Shown here one piece after another: positions 54,423 to 64,000 of a DNA stretch of 64,000 nt. Positions within the stretch are counted from its first letter, which is position 1. The number at the start of each line of letters is the position of its first letter. The notes under the pieces are model-generated. The model searched no databases. It was not told the DNA's origin and saw only the letters and a list, made by a program, of their open reading frames with translations. The DNA lies in the NCBI GenBank assembly GCA_024220505.1, contig JAKZZE010000009.1, positions 10,001 through 74,000 of the forward strand. The letters run 5' to 3'. The position numbers and the translations under genes were made by a program. This DNA comes from Rhizopus arrhizus. Lineage: Eukaryota > Mucoromycota > Mucoromycetes > Mucorales > Rhizopodaceae.

Positions 54423-55551
54423 TCATTTTTCTGTCAATTTTTTAAACTTTTGTACCCATGATTGTCCCTTTAAATGTTCACTATTGCGTATTTTCATCTT
54501 CTTTTCATAGTGTGTACGTGCCCTAGCAGGGAATTGTGGATATCTAACAATAGCAAATCGTCTTAATCTACTGGCACTCTTCACACATTCTCTCAACGAA
54601 GCTTCTTGACTTTCAGAGTCACAATATAAGCCTACCTCATGAAGTAGCTCTTTAAACTCTTGTACTATTCCTTCTTGTTCTGAGCAATTTTTGTGCTCCT
54701 CATAACACTTGGCCATTTGTTTGTTCAGTAACAGTCCCCAATCCTGTCTGTTCGCATCAATAAATAGCCTATTAAGCGTGTTGACATCCGCTCCAAAATG
54801 TGCAGAGGATGAGAAAATAATTTTTTCAAAGACAATAGCATGAATACGAGCAACGCATTCTGTTTGAAATGTACTGGCCAAAGTCTCTAATTTCTGGGAC
54901 AAATCATCCAATTCTTGATCGATCATGTCCTTCAATTCATATTGTCTGTTGACCTCTCCTAATTTGCCTTGAAGGTCCATCAAAACTTGCCTCTGCTGTT
55001 CTGCCTCAGCTTCACTTTTTTCAATCTCTTTCACCAAGGCGTCAAGTGTTTGTTGGGCGTTCAACTCTTGCTGTGTCTTATACTCGAGTAGCTTTTGTAT
55101 CTCTTGTTCTGTTTCTGTTTCTAATCTATGCACGCTCAGTTCTAATCCCTCGGGAGTATTCTCTATGCTTATTGTATCGTGATTTTTGAATCTGCTCATG
55201 ATATTGTGGAAATCAAGTCCAGTATGTGATTGAAACATTCTTTTTTCATAAACATGTAGGAATTTTAAAAAGTCAGAGTGTTGCTCTTCTTGATGTTTTG
55301 GAGGAACAGGAGGTGGGTTGTCTATTACCAGCGAGTTTTCTAAACATTTTAGGTGCATTAATAATTTGTGTCTATGTTGTTTAGAATTTACCTGTTGTCA
55401 CCAAGTCATTAACGCTTTTGACTGCAAATACACCTTTAAAAGGGTTAGACGGCAACAAAAATATAAACAGAAAAAGCTTTACCTGCTTTTATAATTATAT
55501 TAACTAACGTTGTAATATATACTTTATCTCATTACCTTCTGAGCTATTCAT
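54423..55551 (-). CDS. Coiled-coil protein of unknown function
   Basis: Proposed exons: 55536-55551, 55392-55433 and 54423-55339, giving 324 aa. The main exon is certain. The two small 5' exons are inferred because they supply a start and keep the phase. The protein has a proline-rich PPPVPPK patch, then a long heptad-like coiled coil rich in Glu/Gln (residues about 100-190), then a helical C-terminal domain with conserved-looking Trp and Cys and a basic end. No family was recognised. The PxxP motif and coiled coil suggest an adaptor or trafficking role, but this is speculation. Convergent with the b561 gene. Confidence 0.6.
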
Positions 55552-56585
55552 TATTAGCAAAAAAGACAAACATGAAAAAATGCCTCATTCAATAAGCCCT
55601 TTGTGAGCACACATGATATTCTGTTACACATACACAATTCCTTGTTTTCTTATAAATGATTGACAACGTTTTTGTCAAATAAATTGTTACAATTAAAGGT
55701 AATGGTAAATATAGAAATCAATATTTGTTCGAATTTATTTGTATTAGGTATATTGGTGATTTGTAGTACATTTGTATTTTACTCGGAAAGAAAAAAAGAA
55801 TGAGGAAAATGATATATAACATCTTGCTGGATCATTACATTATAATACAAATGCCATCAACTGCCTGATAATTGTTTCCTAAGTGCTGTTACATAAGATC
55901 GACTTGCTATGCATCAAATATATTCTTCTGATGCATTTTATATCTAATTTTGTTACAGTAGTACTGTTAATGGTAAAAATACAGAATTTAATATGAAATG
56001 TAAAACATTAGCCTAGGTTAGCAGCCATTACTAAAAAATATCGACTAAATTTGAATACAAAAGATGATATGTTGAGGCTTGTATGGATCAATATATGATT
56101 TTAAATATTCTGTAGCTTTTTGGTATTTAATTGAAAAAAAAAAAAAAAAAAAAAAAAAAAGAAATTTCATGAACTATTAAAATTCATACAATGAAACAAG
56201 TTTAATTGTCTATAATTTAAAGTAGTAAGTACTGAAAGCTGTGAAGCCTCTTGTAACCGTATGTAAATATTATATTTAAGAAAACTATTAGAGTGAAATA
56301 CATTATAAGCGCTTTGCAGTAAATTCCGGAATAGGTTCTGAATTACTTTGTTTTTGAGGGGAAAAAATTCAGCTAGTAGATGACCAGAATCAGTATTATT
56401 TATTGTGATTACGGTCTTTATGTGGTTTTTCATTCTATGTTTCAAAAAAAAAAAGTTCATTTGCTTCATTCATGATGGTTTCTCTTTAACGTATTACAAA
56501 TCTGAAATTTAAAAACATCCAATCTCAAAACTCTTTTGTTTTTGCGTATGTGATAATAATTGGATTTCTTTTTGTTTTGATTGTT
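55552..56585. other. Intergenic, with A27 tract
   Basis: No gene recognised. An A27 run lies at 56134-56160. Confidence 0.5.
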
Positions 56586-56870
56586 ATGGGACCTTATTCA
56601 AGCAGAGATATTTTCTTATTCGTTATTGCCTTCTTTTTCCCTCCTGCTGCAGTAGCCATCAAGACAGGTTGTAGTATAGATTTACTCATTAATTTTTGTC
56701 TTTGTGCTCTTGGTGCAATTCCTGGAATTGTTCATGGTTTTTACATTGTGCATAAATATAATGACAACATTGAAGATTTGGAAGCTGGTGGTTTGGAATA
56801 TCAGCGAGTACCAACAGAGCAGCCTGATAGATTAGTTTATGGTGCTACTGCTCCTCCTCCTCCTCAATAA
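56586..56870 (+). CDS. Pmp3/SNA-family small membrane proteolipid
   Basis: 94 aa from ATG 56586 (MGPYSSRDI); an upstream in-frame stretch has no ATG. Two hydrophobic helices with the family pattern FFPPAAVAIKTGCSIDLLINFCLCALGAIPG-x-x-H mark a PMP3/UPF0057 protein (this motif spans about residues 18-48). Members such as yeast Pmp3 tune plasma-membrane potential and salt tolerance, while Sna proteins are vacuolar or endosomal. The extended C-terminal tail (EYQRVPTEQPDRLVYG then PPPP) resembles Sna3/Sna4 more than Pmp3; such tails can carry ubiquitin-ligase PY-like motifs, but no strict PPxY is present. Confidence 0.85.
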   Translation: MGPYSSRDIFLFVIAFFFPPAAVAIKTGCSIDLLINFCLCALGAIPGIVHGFYIVHKYNDNIEDLEAGGLEYQRVPTEQPDRLVYGATAPPPPQ

Positions 56871-57688
56871 AATATAGGCTTTATTATGTGACCAAAAACG
56901 ATAGTACTTTTATTCAAATTTATGCACCTATTTTCTTTCTTTAAAAACTGAGAGTGGTTTATAAAGACTTTTTTTTTTTGGAATAGTAACACTAGGCTGC
57001 GGTCAAAGAAACATAATTCTTTTTTTAGATCAAAACGTTTCTTTTTTACATTGTAGCACTTTTTTACTAGGAACATCGCATAAAAACGATAGGATTACCT
57101 TTTAATGTAAAAGGAAAGCATTGTTGATAAAATAAATTATATTTTCAACTAATGTGGATTAAATAAAAGACCAATAATATTTTTTTATCTTTGTCTTTTC
57201 TTTTTTTAAAAGTAGAATGAACGGCATTTTTAATATTTTTTATGTGAAAATACGGGTTTTTAATTTCAGCTTATTTTATAAAGTCAAAAAAAAAAGAGGA
57301 AAAAAGCATTATTTTCACTTTTATTAAAAAGAATGCTAAAATAAAGTTTCAGCAGTAATCGCGCCATATTTTTTGTTAGAACTTTTTATTTTATTTTTTT
57401 TTAAAATAAAAAATAGCAAATTCACGAAGTACACAATACAATTTAAACTCCGAGACGCGCTTTTTTACGTGATTTTTTTTCTTCATTTTTAAAAAAGAAA
57501 AAAAAAAAAGAAAATAGCAAAAAGTGCAAACGATAATATAAAAAAAAAAAGCAGATGAACAAATAGACTAGAGTTATTTTTATACTTTTAGTTTTTTCTT
57601 TTTCTTTTTTTTTTCTTACTTTATAAACATTTATTCACATTTTAGTGTTCCCCTCATTTTTTATTTGCTTTATTTTTTTTTTTCAGTC
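56871..57688. other. Very AT-rich intergenic region
   Basis: A- and T-run-rich sequence with no coding signal. It includes short A/T foldbacks near 57380-57410 and 57470-57510. Confidence 0.5.
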
Positions 57689-58455
57689 ATGCAAAATAAA
57701 ATTGAATATATCCAAACTGAGTGTCATAGCAACAATCAAGACCTGAATAGAGTAAACAAATAGCAATGATAAACAAAATGATATTAACTCTGTTAAAGCA
57801 CCTTGAATCTTTAAGAGCAAGGTTAGGATTTGCTAAATTTAAACTTAATAATGGATGGGAGAGCAACACATTGTGCGATGTAGAATGTTTATGGAAACAA
57901 AAGCAGAAAGAGTTAATCAAAGACATACCTATACCTCGATTTACTCAGCAACACATTATCGACAAACGCACTTATATCCAGGCATCCCATCATCAGAAAT
58001 ATAAAAGATCAAGGTTATTAAGCCGATCATTATCAAGTCCTATTGGGTCATCAAAAGAAGATAATGATGAAGAAGAGGAAGAGGAAGAACCTATAAAAAA
58101 ACTTAGAAGAAAGAGCCATCCACCCTCATTCAATAGAGAAGTTTTTAGCAGTAGCAGCCACAACCATAGCATAGAGGAACCTATCAAGAATTCTCTAGAC
58201 TTTTTATCTTATGCTATTGCCATGTCAGAGAAAGATAGGCAGATATCAACAGAAAGAAAACAGCAGATTGAGGAAGAACAGGTGGATAATAAAGCAGATT
58301 GGACAAGAACAAGTCAGCTTCGTTTATCACTATCCATTCCTAATTTATTAGTTGAAGATAAGAGTCCAGAAATCTCACCTTCAGCAGCAGCAGCAGCAGC
58401 AGCAGCAGCTCATGCAATGATGATGTTTGTCAACAGTAGCCGTTCTAATACTTAA
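57689..58455 (+). CDS. Whi5/Nrm1-like protein (candidate G1/S repressor)
   Basis: Preferred model: exons 57689-57751 and 57799-58455, 239 aa, with a 47-bp intron (branch-like TTAACT). The alternative is a single exon from ATG 57766 (229 aa) with the upstream frame as a uORF. The conserved segment LRARLGFAKFKLNNGWESNTL resembles the short GTB domain of Whi5/Nrm1, which binds SBF/MBF. The rest is disordered: an acidic E-run, basic patches with SP/TP-poor Ser clusters, and an 11-residue alanine tract from GCA repeats (58383-58410). Function is inferred from the one domain; many Ser near basic residues would suit kinase control. Confidence 0.5.
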
Positions 58456-58621
58456 AACATAAGCCTACACTCATCATTTTCATCCATTTTGTATATTTTT
58501 CATGTATACCTTTCCTTTCTTTGTACATTAAAATAAATTTTTCTCGCATGGTCCCTCTTTATTATAAAACACATTGTATAACATTGATACATGTTAGTTT
58601 ATTGTCTTAAGTTTACTGTCT

Positions 58622-60855
58622 TCAGTCTTTTTTTCTCAAGAAACCCTTCTTAAAATCATTTAATAAAGTCGTTGATCGACTCTTGGAAGGCGAAGGAGAC
58701 GTTGTTATATTCAGTTCTCTTCGTTCTTCCATTGCAGTTGTTGCTTTACATAACAAGTGTGATTTTGTATGATTCGCTTTGGGCTTTTCTATTAAAGAAT
58801 GCATCTCTAAAGAACAAAAGGATAAGCCATTCTTGACATGTTGATCCAATAAACTTAGTCTTGCTTTATTATTGGGAATAAAGAAACTATCTGATTTTAA
58901 TGCCGCATTTTCTGCACTGATCACTATTCAAGTATAATGTAAGCTTATGGTGGTTGAAGTCGATTTTTTTTTCCCCTTACATTTCAATGTAAAGAACCTT
59001 TTTAGGTCTTGATCATTAAATAAAGGTGGCATTGGTATAAATGGACCAAATTGACTTATGCTTTTATGTTTAATCACTTCGATTCTAACAGAACATAAGA
59101 ATCTATTTCTTATAACTAATTATCAGCTTTTACCTCCACAATCTTTTATTATTTATAGCTTCAGGGCGAATGATAATGTAAACGTGCAAGAGTTGAGATT
59201 GAATAGCGTTTGGATTGAATTGTTGGTTTCCTTCAACAAATATAATACAAACAATATCTAATAAAAGCATTAGTCTTATTCGCTCTATTACTTATTTACT
59301 TTATACCATTTCCAATATGACTCTTTCGAAGTACTTGCTGTTTATCGTTTACTTTTAAAGGCATAAGGGCTGACACGTGGAACGTGATGTCATAACCTTT
59401 CCATTTTGAAATATAAGTGTGCTCTCCAGATTCACCGGCTATACAGATAATAAGAATATAATTTACATCGTAAGATATAATTACTCTTTGTATCCAATCC
59501 AGCAGCATAGCCTTTATATCCTTTTAATTCCACCTTGTTTCCTATAATATTTAAAAATTCCTCAAGGTCTTTAGATAGCCCAGTATTTGAAAACCATGAT
59601 TCCTCTGTTGTTTGTCCACTTTTGATGGACAACACACCAAACTTGTAATGCCTAGGAATCTACAGTCTATGTTTATAAACAGCAAACATATCTTTCTCAT
59701 TTTTACTTGAAGTTCGTCATATTTTATCAAGTCATTTTCAAAACCAGTGGTAATGGTAGACTCTGAGGACAATTCTTTGAATGATCTCAAATCTAAAGTA
59801 GGACAAACAGACAGGATAGCTGCCCTCATCAGATGTCTGGTATTATTGTCGTCGTAATTCTTTGAAAGCAAAGGCAATAATAACGAGCGTCGATTTGTGC
59901 CTTGATTTATGCTTTGACTTAACGTTTCTTTTGCCTTACTTTCTAAAACAGTATATTTTGCTTGTCCATACTATTAATCATAAGTACTGCATTTTTAACA
60001 TAAGAAACCCACCTTTCTACTTCGAATAATAATACGATATTGCAGCAAACCTTCCTTGGAGGTTTCTTGAACTATAGAAATAATACCAAAGGATTCGTTG
60101 TTTTTCTTGAATGAACCTATCATTGTCACATACGGCTTTCCAACAAAATAAAGTCTAAACCAAGTAGCAGTATCCAATAAAAGTTCATTTGGCATCATTT
60201 TTTCATATTCTTCATCTGTAGCTCTTTTGGAATAGATCTTTGGTGTTTCTTTTTTAAATGTTTCTGATGAGATACAAAATGAAGTTAATTTATTTATTGT
60301 TGGACAAATCTGCTGAAACCTTTCAATCTAAAACACATTAAATTATGGTTGTTACTGTTATTTTAAATTTGAATAACTACCACTAATTCAGTAGCCATAT
60401 TATCATCGAATGGTTTTAGTTCACAAGCAACCATCAATAGTTGTATGTTGTCTCTCAAGCCGCTTTTAATTCTTGAATCGATCAAGAATTGTTTGCATTG
60501 CTTTTCTATAATATCTATGAATTCATGAACTGTATACTGTTGAAAAATTGAAGGATTTGAATAAGGAGAATATCTCTCTTGCTATCAGAAATAAGTAAGT
60601 AAATAGTAGCAGACTATTTCTTACTTGTTCAACAAGAGCTGGTTTTTGCTCAAATGATGGTTTTTGTATAGCAGATAATGATGATGATCCGCCAAATATT
60701 TTATTTCCGATTTTCCTTGTATTGCTTGACAGCATATTACTACTCACTGAAGTTCGAGCAGAGAATAAGGTTGTAGAGGACTGAACCAGCTTTTGTGGTA
60801 TTTTACTTGCTCTTGCTGATAAAGATGATCTTTTTATTTCATTATTTAAATTCAT
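58622..60855 (-). CDS. RapGAP-domain GTPase-activating protein
   Basis: Nine exons: 60625-60855, 60381-60536, 60013-60327, 59707-59970, 59485-59659, 59307-59438, 59134-59257, 58981-59084 and 58622-58923, giving 600 aa. The catalytic RapGAP domain (about residues 350-530) shows YKFGVL, GQTTEESWFSN, FLNIIGNKVELKGYKGY, a GLDTKTGESGEHT block, DKQQVLRKSHIGNDIVCIIF and FNP..I.S..LHVYIII. The asparagine in HIGND is the expected catalytic Asn thumb. The N-terminal half has no recognised domain. The probable substrate is a Rap/Rsr1- or Rheb-like GTPase. The start could lie further upstream, in an open frame at 60852-61046, but no in-phase junction was found. Divergent from the RalGAP-beta gene. Confidence 0.85.
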
Positions 60856-61127
60856 ACAAGAAAAAAAAGAAAGTAAAAAAAAGGAGAATTCAAGTTCTTT
60901 TTATATGTGTGATGTATTACTTTATTTTCTAGTGCTTTTTTAGGAAATTGGCTATTTTCTTGATCTACCGCAAATACAATTAGTTGCAGTTGATTGATTA
61001 AAAGGCACTTTTGCTGAACTGTCATAGATGAAAGATATTGCATCACGTGATAAACTTAACCATTGAATCTTATTTTTTTGTTGCTCCCTTTTTTCTCTCT
61101 TTTCTTTTTAATTAATAATAAAACTAG

Positions 61128-64000
61128 ATGTTTCTTGACTGGATCGCACAGTTGAGATTATTACAACATGATCCACGTAAACAAAAAAGAATGCTACGTT
61201 ATACATAAGCTTAATCACTTTTCTACTTGCCTGATTTAGAAACCAACATTCTTGGCTCGCTTCCACTGTCCATTCGTAGAGTTTTAATTTCAGAAATCAC
61301 CACTTTTCTGCATCCATCAGGAGGAAAGCAACCGCCTGATCATAGCTTATTCGGCTCGCCAGCACATGTAAAATGGTTTATGGAAGTGATTGGTCAAAGT
61401 TTTAATCTACCACTAGAAGATATGGGCATCACCTCCGACGATATTGATATTTATGCACGCTGGTTATTTGAACAACACACACGACCCCTTGCTGTTGTTC
61501 GTGAAGGACTCGAGCAAGAATTTTATCAAATCATTTTTCATCAATATTCGCTCTTATTTCAGCCACGTATCGCACGAGCCATCAATTGTAACGCGACGAT
61601 CAAAGATACAATCACACCTCTTATTCAGCGACATATTGAGCTTTGTAAAAAGACGCTGAAGGTATTTGTCATGGCAGGAAGGACCTTGAAGCTTTCGCCA
61701 GAGACATGGGCAGTTGTTTTGAAAGTTATGCTCGGTATCACGGATTATTTGCTAAAGGAGCCTGTAGGAGAAACGATGAATGTGATTAATATGGCAGATG
61801 AACTTTGCGATCATTTATTACAAGTCTTGTTTGAGTTATGGCTGAGATCGAATACGATGGATGTAGAGATGTGGGATATATTGAAGGTTGGTTTTTTAGC
61901 GAAATAAAAAAAAATTTTTAACAAAATATAGAGTTGCTTCATGCGTTGGACACACAGACCAAAAGCGATTCAGCACTGGTCGTCTTTATCGTTAGCATTA
62001 ACCAAACGAGTACAAAGCCTGATTGGAGAAGAAGGAACAGATGGAGTCTATGTGAGCGAACCCAATATTAAACTTGATCTACCATCCGAATTTGTTTATT
62101 ATGCCTGGCACCGAGTACTTTATCTTCCACCTCATCCACTTCAATTACCACCCGCCAATTTTACTCTACACATGCTTGGCATCCGTCAACTCGTCGATAC
62201 CTTTTGCCAATCCAAAACGGACGGTAATACACTTTTACACATGTTTGGCACTTTTCTATTTGATGCCGCTTCACGCGCCTCAACTTCTCTTGACCATGAA
62301 TCACAGCGAGGCTGTTCCGAGGCCTTCATCACACTCTGCACCATCTTCTGTCAACCTGAACAAAAACAGGCATTTTTACGAACTTATATCGAGAAATTTT
62401 ATGCCGCTCTCTCTGTCGGCTTAAAATCACCTTTTTGCCTGCCTACTCTGCTACTCTCATGTACCGAACTGTTTGCATCTGATCTTGAGGGTGTTCGGAT
62501 TTTGGTACCTGATTTTATTACGGCGATTAAAAAGGTATTGCCCAAGTTACGGGTTGAATCGAATGTGCCTCTGGATCAATTGAGATTGGCGGCCATCAAG
62601 GTATTGAGTACCATCATGTGTTTACCCAATTATTTGGATAAAATTGAACCTACTGGACGAGAAGAGATGGAGCAAGTCGGAGGAGATCAAGAGCAGGTGA
62701 TTGCTCAAGTGGTAAGCTATCAGGTAAACAAAATAAAGAGAAAAGCACGCTTACTATTTGCTTAGATACGTGTGCTTTATGCTGAACCACAAGAAGGAAG
62801 TACGGTGAAACCCACATTATCTGTAAGTTTTTCCCTCCTTTTTTCAAGAGATAGTTTAAAAAAAGATTTGTATATAAAAACGTATTTTCTGAAAAGTTAA
62901 AGTTCTACGTACTTGAAATGCTTTTAATGTCCCTTCGTACAGAAAATTCATCTTACAACATGAGATATATTCTTCACTTGATCAATGTATATGTGATTGA
63001 AGATGTACCTTTTTGTCCTGGGTTGGTTGGTACAGTAGTTAAGCTGATTCAAGACAAGGTAAGCCTCTAAAAACAATCAAATTTCTTAATACTGACACTT
63101 TATTTAGATTCTGACAATGCAATTACCTAATGATGTTATCTTTGTTGCATTTGATGTGCTGATGGATTTTGTAGACTTGTATGATTATGTGAAAAGAGAT
63201 AGCAAGGTAAATGCAGAGAAAATTCTGTGAACGAGAAATTAATCAAAGACAGAGCAGAATGTAGCAAGAGAACTTGTATTAGCACTAAGCCGATATGTGA
63301 ATACACTGCTACATGCTGGTAATCTGGCGAACACATATGGGCTTGTTGTACAAGCTTATGAATGCATGATCCGGTGGGTCCTTGTAAGTCAGTGGATTAC
63401 AGATGATCGTGATTGTTACAAGGCAGTAATAGAGACTCTCAGTAAAGGTATCACCATATTGGACAAGGGTGTTCAAACAGCTTCAACCGCAAGTGAACCA
63501 GTCAGTGTTGAAAAGAGGAAACGAAGAGACACCGGATTTCCACCTCCAAAGCAACTCTTTCAACTTCCACCAAGAGTCAACAAGGGGTCCTCTCATCAAT
63601 CAGCAGCAACAACAATACATGAGCAAAAGAATCAAAGCTCGACGGACGCTCGACCCACAAAGGAATGCGTGGCGATCAGAAGAGCTGCTGATTATTATAT
63701 GTCCCTCTTTATCAATCAACTGGGTCGATTTATACTTCCTAATGCACTCAATAGTACACGACCTCCTATAGCTGATGATATACATCAACTAAGGCTCTAT
63801 CAAGAGAAAGATCTTGACAGTTGTCCCATACGCTGCTTTTTGATCGACAAACGTACTTTATTGACCATCACTGATCTTCAGAATCAGAATATACCCTCCA
63901 TCTTGGTCGTCATTCGAGATACAACTGGAAAATATGTTTGGTCAATGGAAACAAACTATAAAGGCAACATAGAAATCAAAGAACCCCCTATACACGTCGA
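61128..64000 (+). CDS. RALGAPB: Ral GTPase-activating protein subunit beta homologue (partial)
   Basis: Exons: 61128-61176, 61240-61886, 61932-62711, 62766-62822, 62897-63058, 63108-63206 and 63258 to beyond the window end; the frame is still open at 64000. Start MFLDWIAQLRLLQHD, then long helical-repeat regions matching RalGAP-beta: VKWFMEVIGQSFNLPLED, RTLKLSPETWAVVLKVML, THRPKAIQHWSSLSLALTKR, and a late ILVVIRDTTGKYVWSM block. RalGAP-beta scaffolds the catalytic alpha subunit; the complex inactivates Ral/Rheb-like GTPases in growth control. Its own RapGAP-like domain would lie beyond the window. Exon 1 could end at donor GTAAAC (used) or GTTATA (61197), both in phase. Confidence 0.85.

Noticed and set aside
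60852..61046. Extra 5' exon of the RapGAP gene
   Set aside because: The frame looks partly protein-like, but no donor/acceptor pair joins it in phase to the main frame.

Overview
The window reads as nuclear DNA of an early-diverging fungus, most likely a mucoralean (Mucoromycota). The signs are AT-rich sequence, compact genes cut by many 41-90 bp introns (GT..AG with CTAAC/CTAAT-like branch sites), a Zn2Cys6 regulator beside a DFN-type STK32 kinase, a STIMATE-like membrane protein, muskelin and RalGAP-beta homologues, and decayed LINE and Ty3/gypsy elements. The lineage is inferred from gene content, not from a search.

Layout. 1-2.9 kb: gene-poor, with one long foldback. 2.9-8.3 kb: decayed LINE. 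9.4-10.4 kb: STIMATE/TMEM110-family membrane protein. 10.5-13.3 kb: elongation factor 2, with a probable 2-nt microexon. 13.4-15.1 kb: SANT-domain (RRN5-like) gene(s), minus strand. 15.4-17.9 kb: four-FAS1-domain membrane protein. 18.4-20.4 kb: STK32/YANK-type kinase. 21.1-22.8 kb: divergent ribosomal protein genes eS30 (minus) and eS1 (plus). 22.9-25.4 kb: MLH1 (minus). 27.8-28.5 kb: ribosomal protein eL42. 29.2-30.1 kb: mitochondrial-carrier-like gene. 32.0-35.1 kb: plasma-membrane H+-ATPase PMA1. 35.3-35.8 kb: GATA factor. 37.3-45.6 kb: retroelement district. It holds a decayed gypsy pol fragment, a minus-strand gag element with a textbook -1 frameshift site, and an array of LTR-like sequences built from eight copies of a GACCACCAGATCTT module. 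The array stops about 20 bp from tRNA-Leu(AAG), and a 5'-truncated LINE lies on the tRNA's other side. 48.8 kb: small Cys-rich secreted protein. 49.9-53.6 kb: Zn2Cys6 factor and muskelin. 53.7-55.6 kb: cytochrome-b561-like and coiled-coil proteins. 56.6-58.5 kb: Pmp3-family and Whi5/Nrm1-like proteins. 58.6-64 kb: head-to-head RapGAP-domain and RalGAP-beta genes, the latter running off the window.

The translation genes (EF2, eS1, eS30, eL42) share features their neighbours lack: first coding exons of 3-4 nt, an ATCCNTCTCTTT-like pyrimidine element 22-48 bp upstream of ATG and, for the ribosomal genes, a GTCCGGNNCGGA element near -100. Exon models were assembled by eye from splice signals, homology and frame continuity. 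Coding sums divisible by three support them, but no transcript evidence was available.
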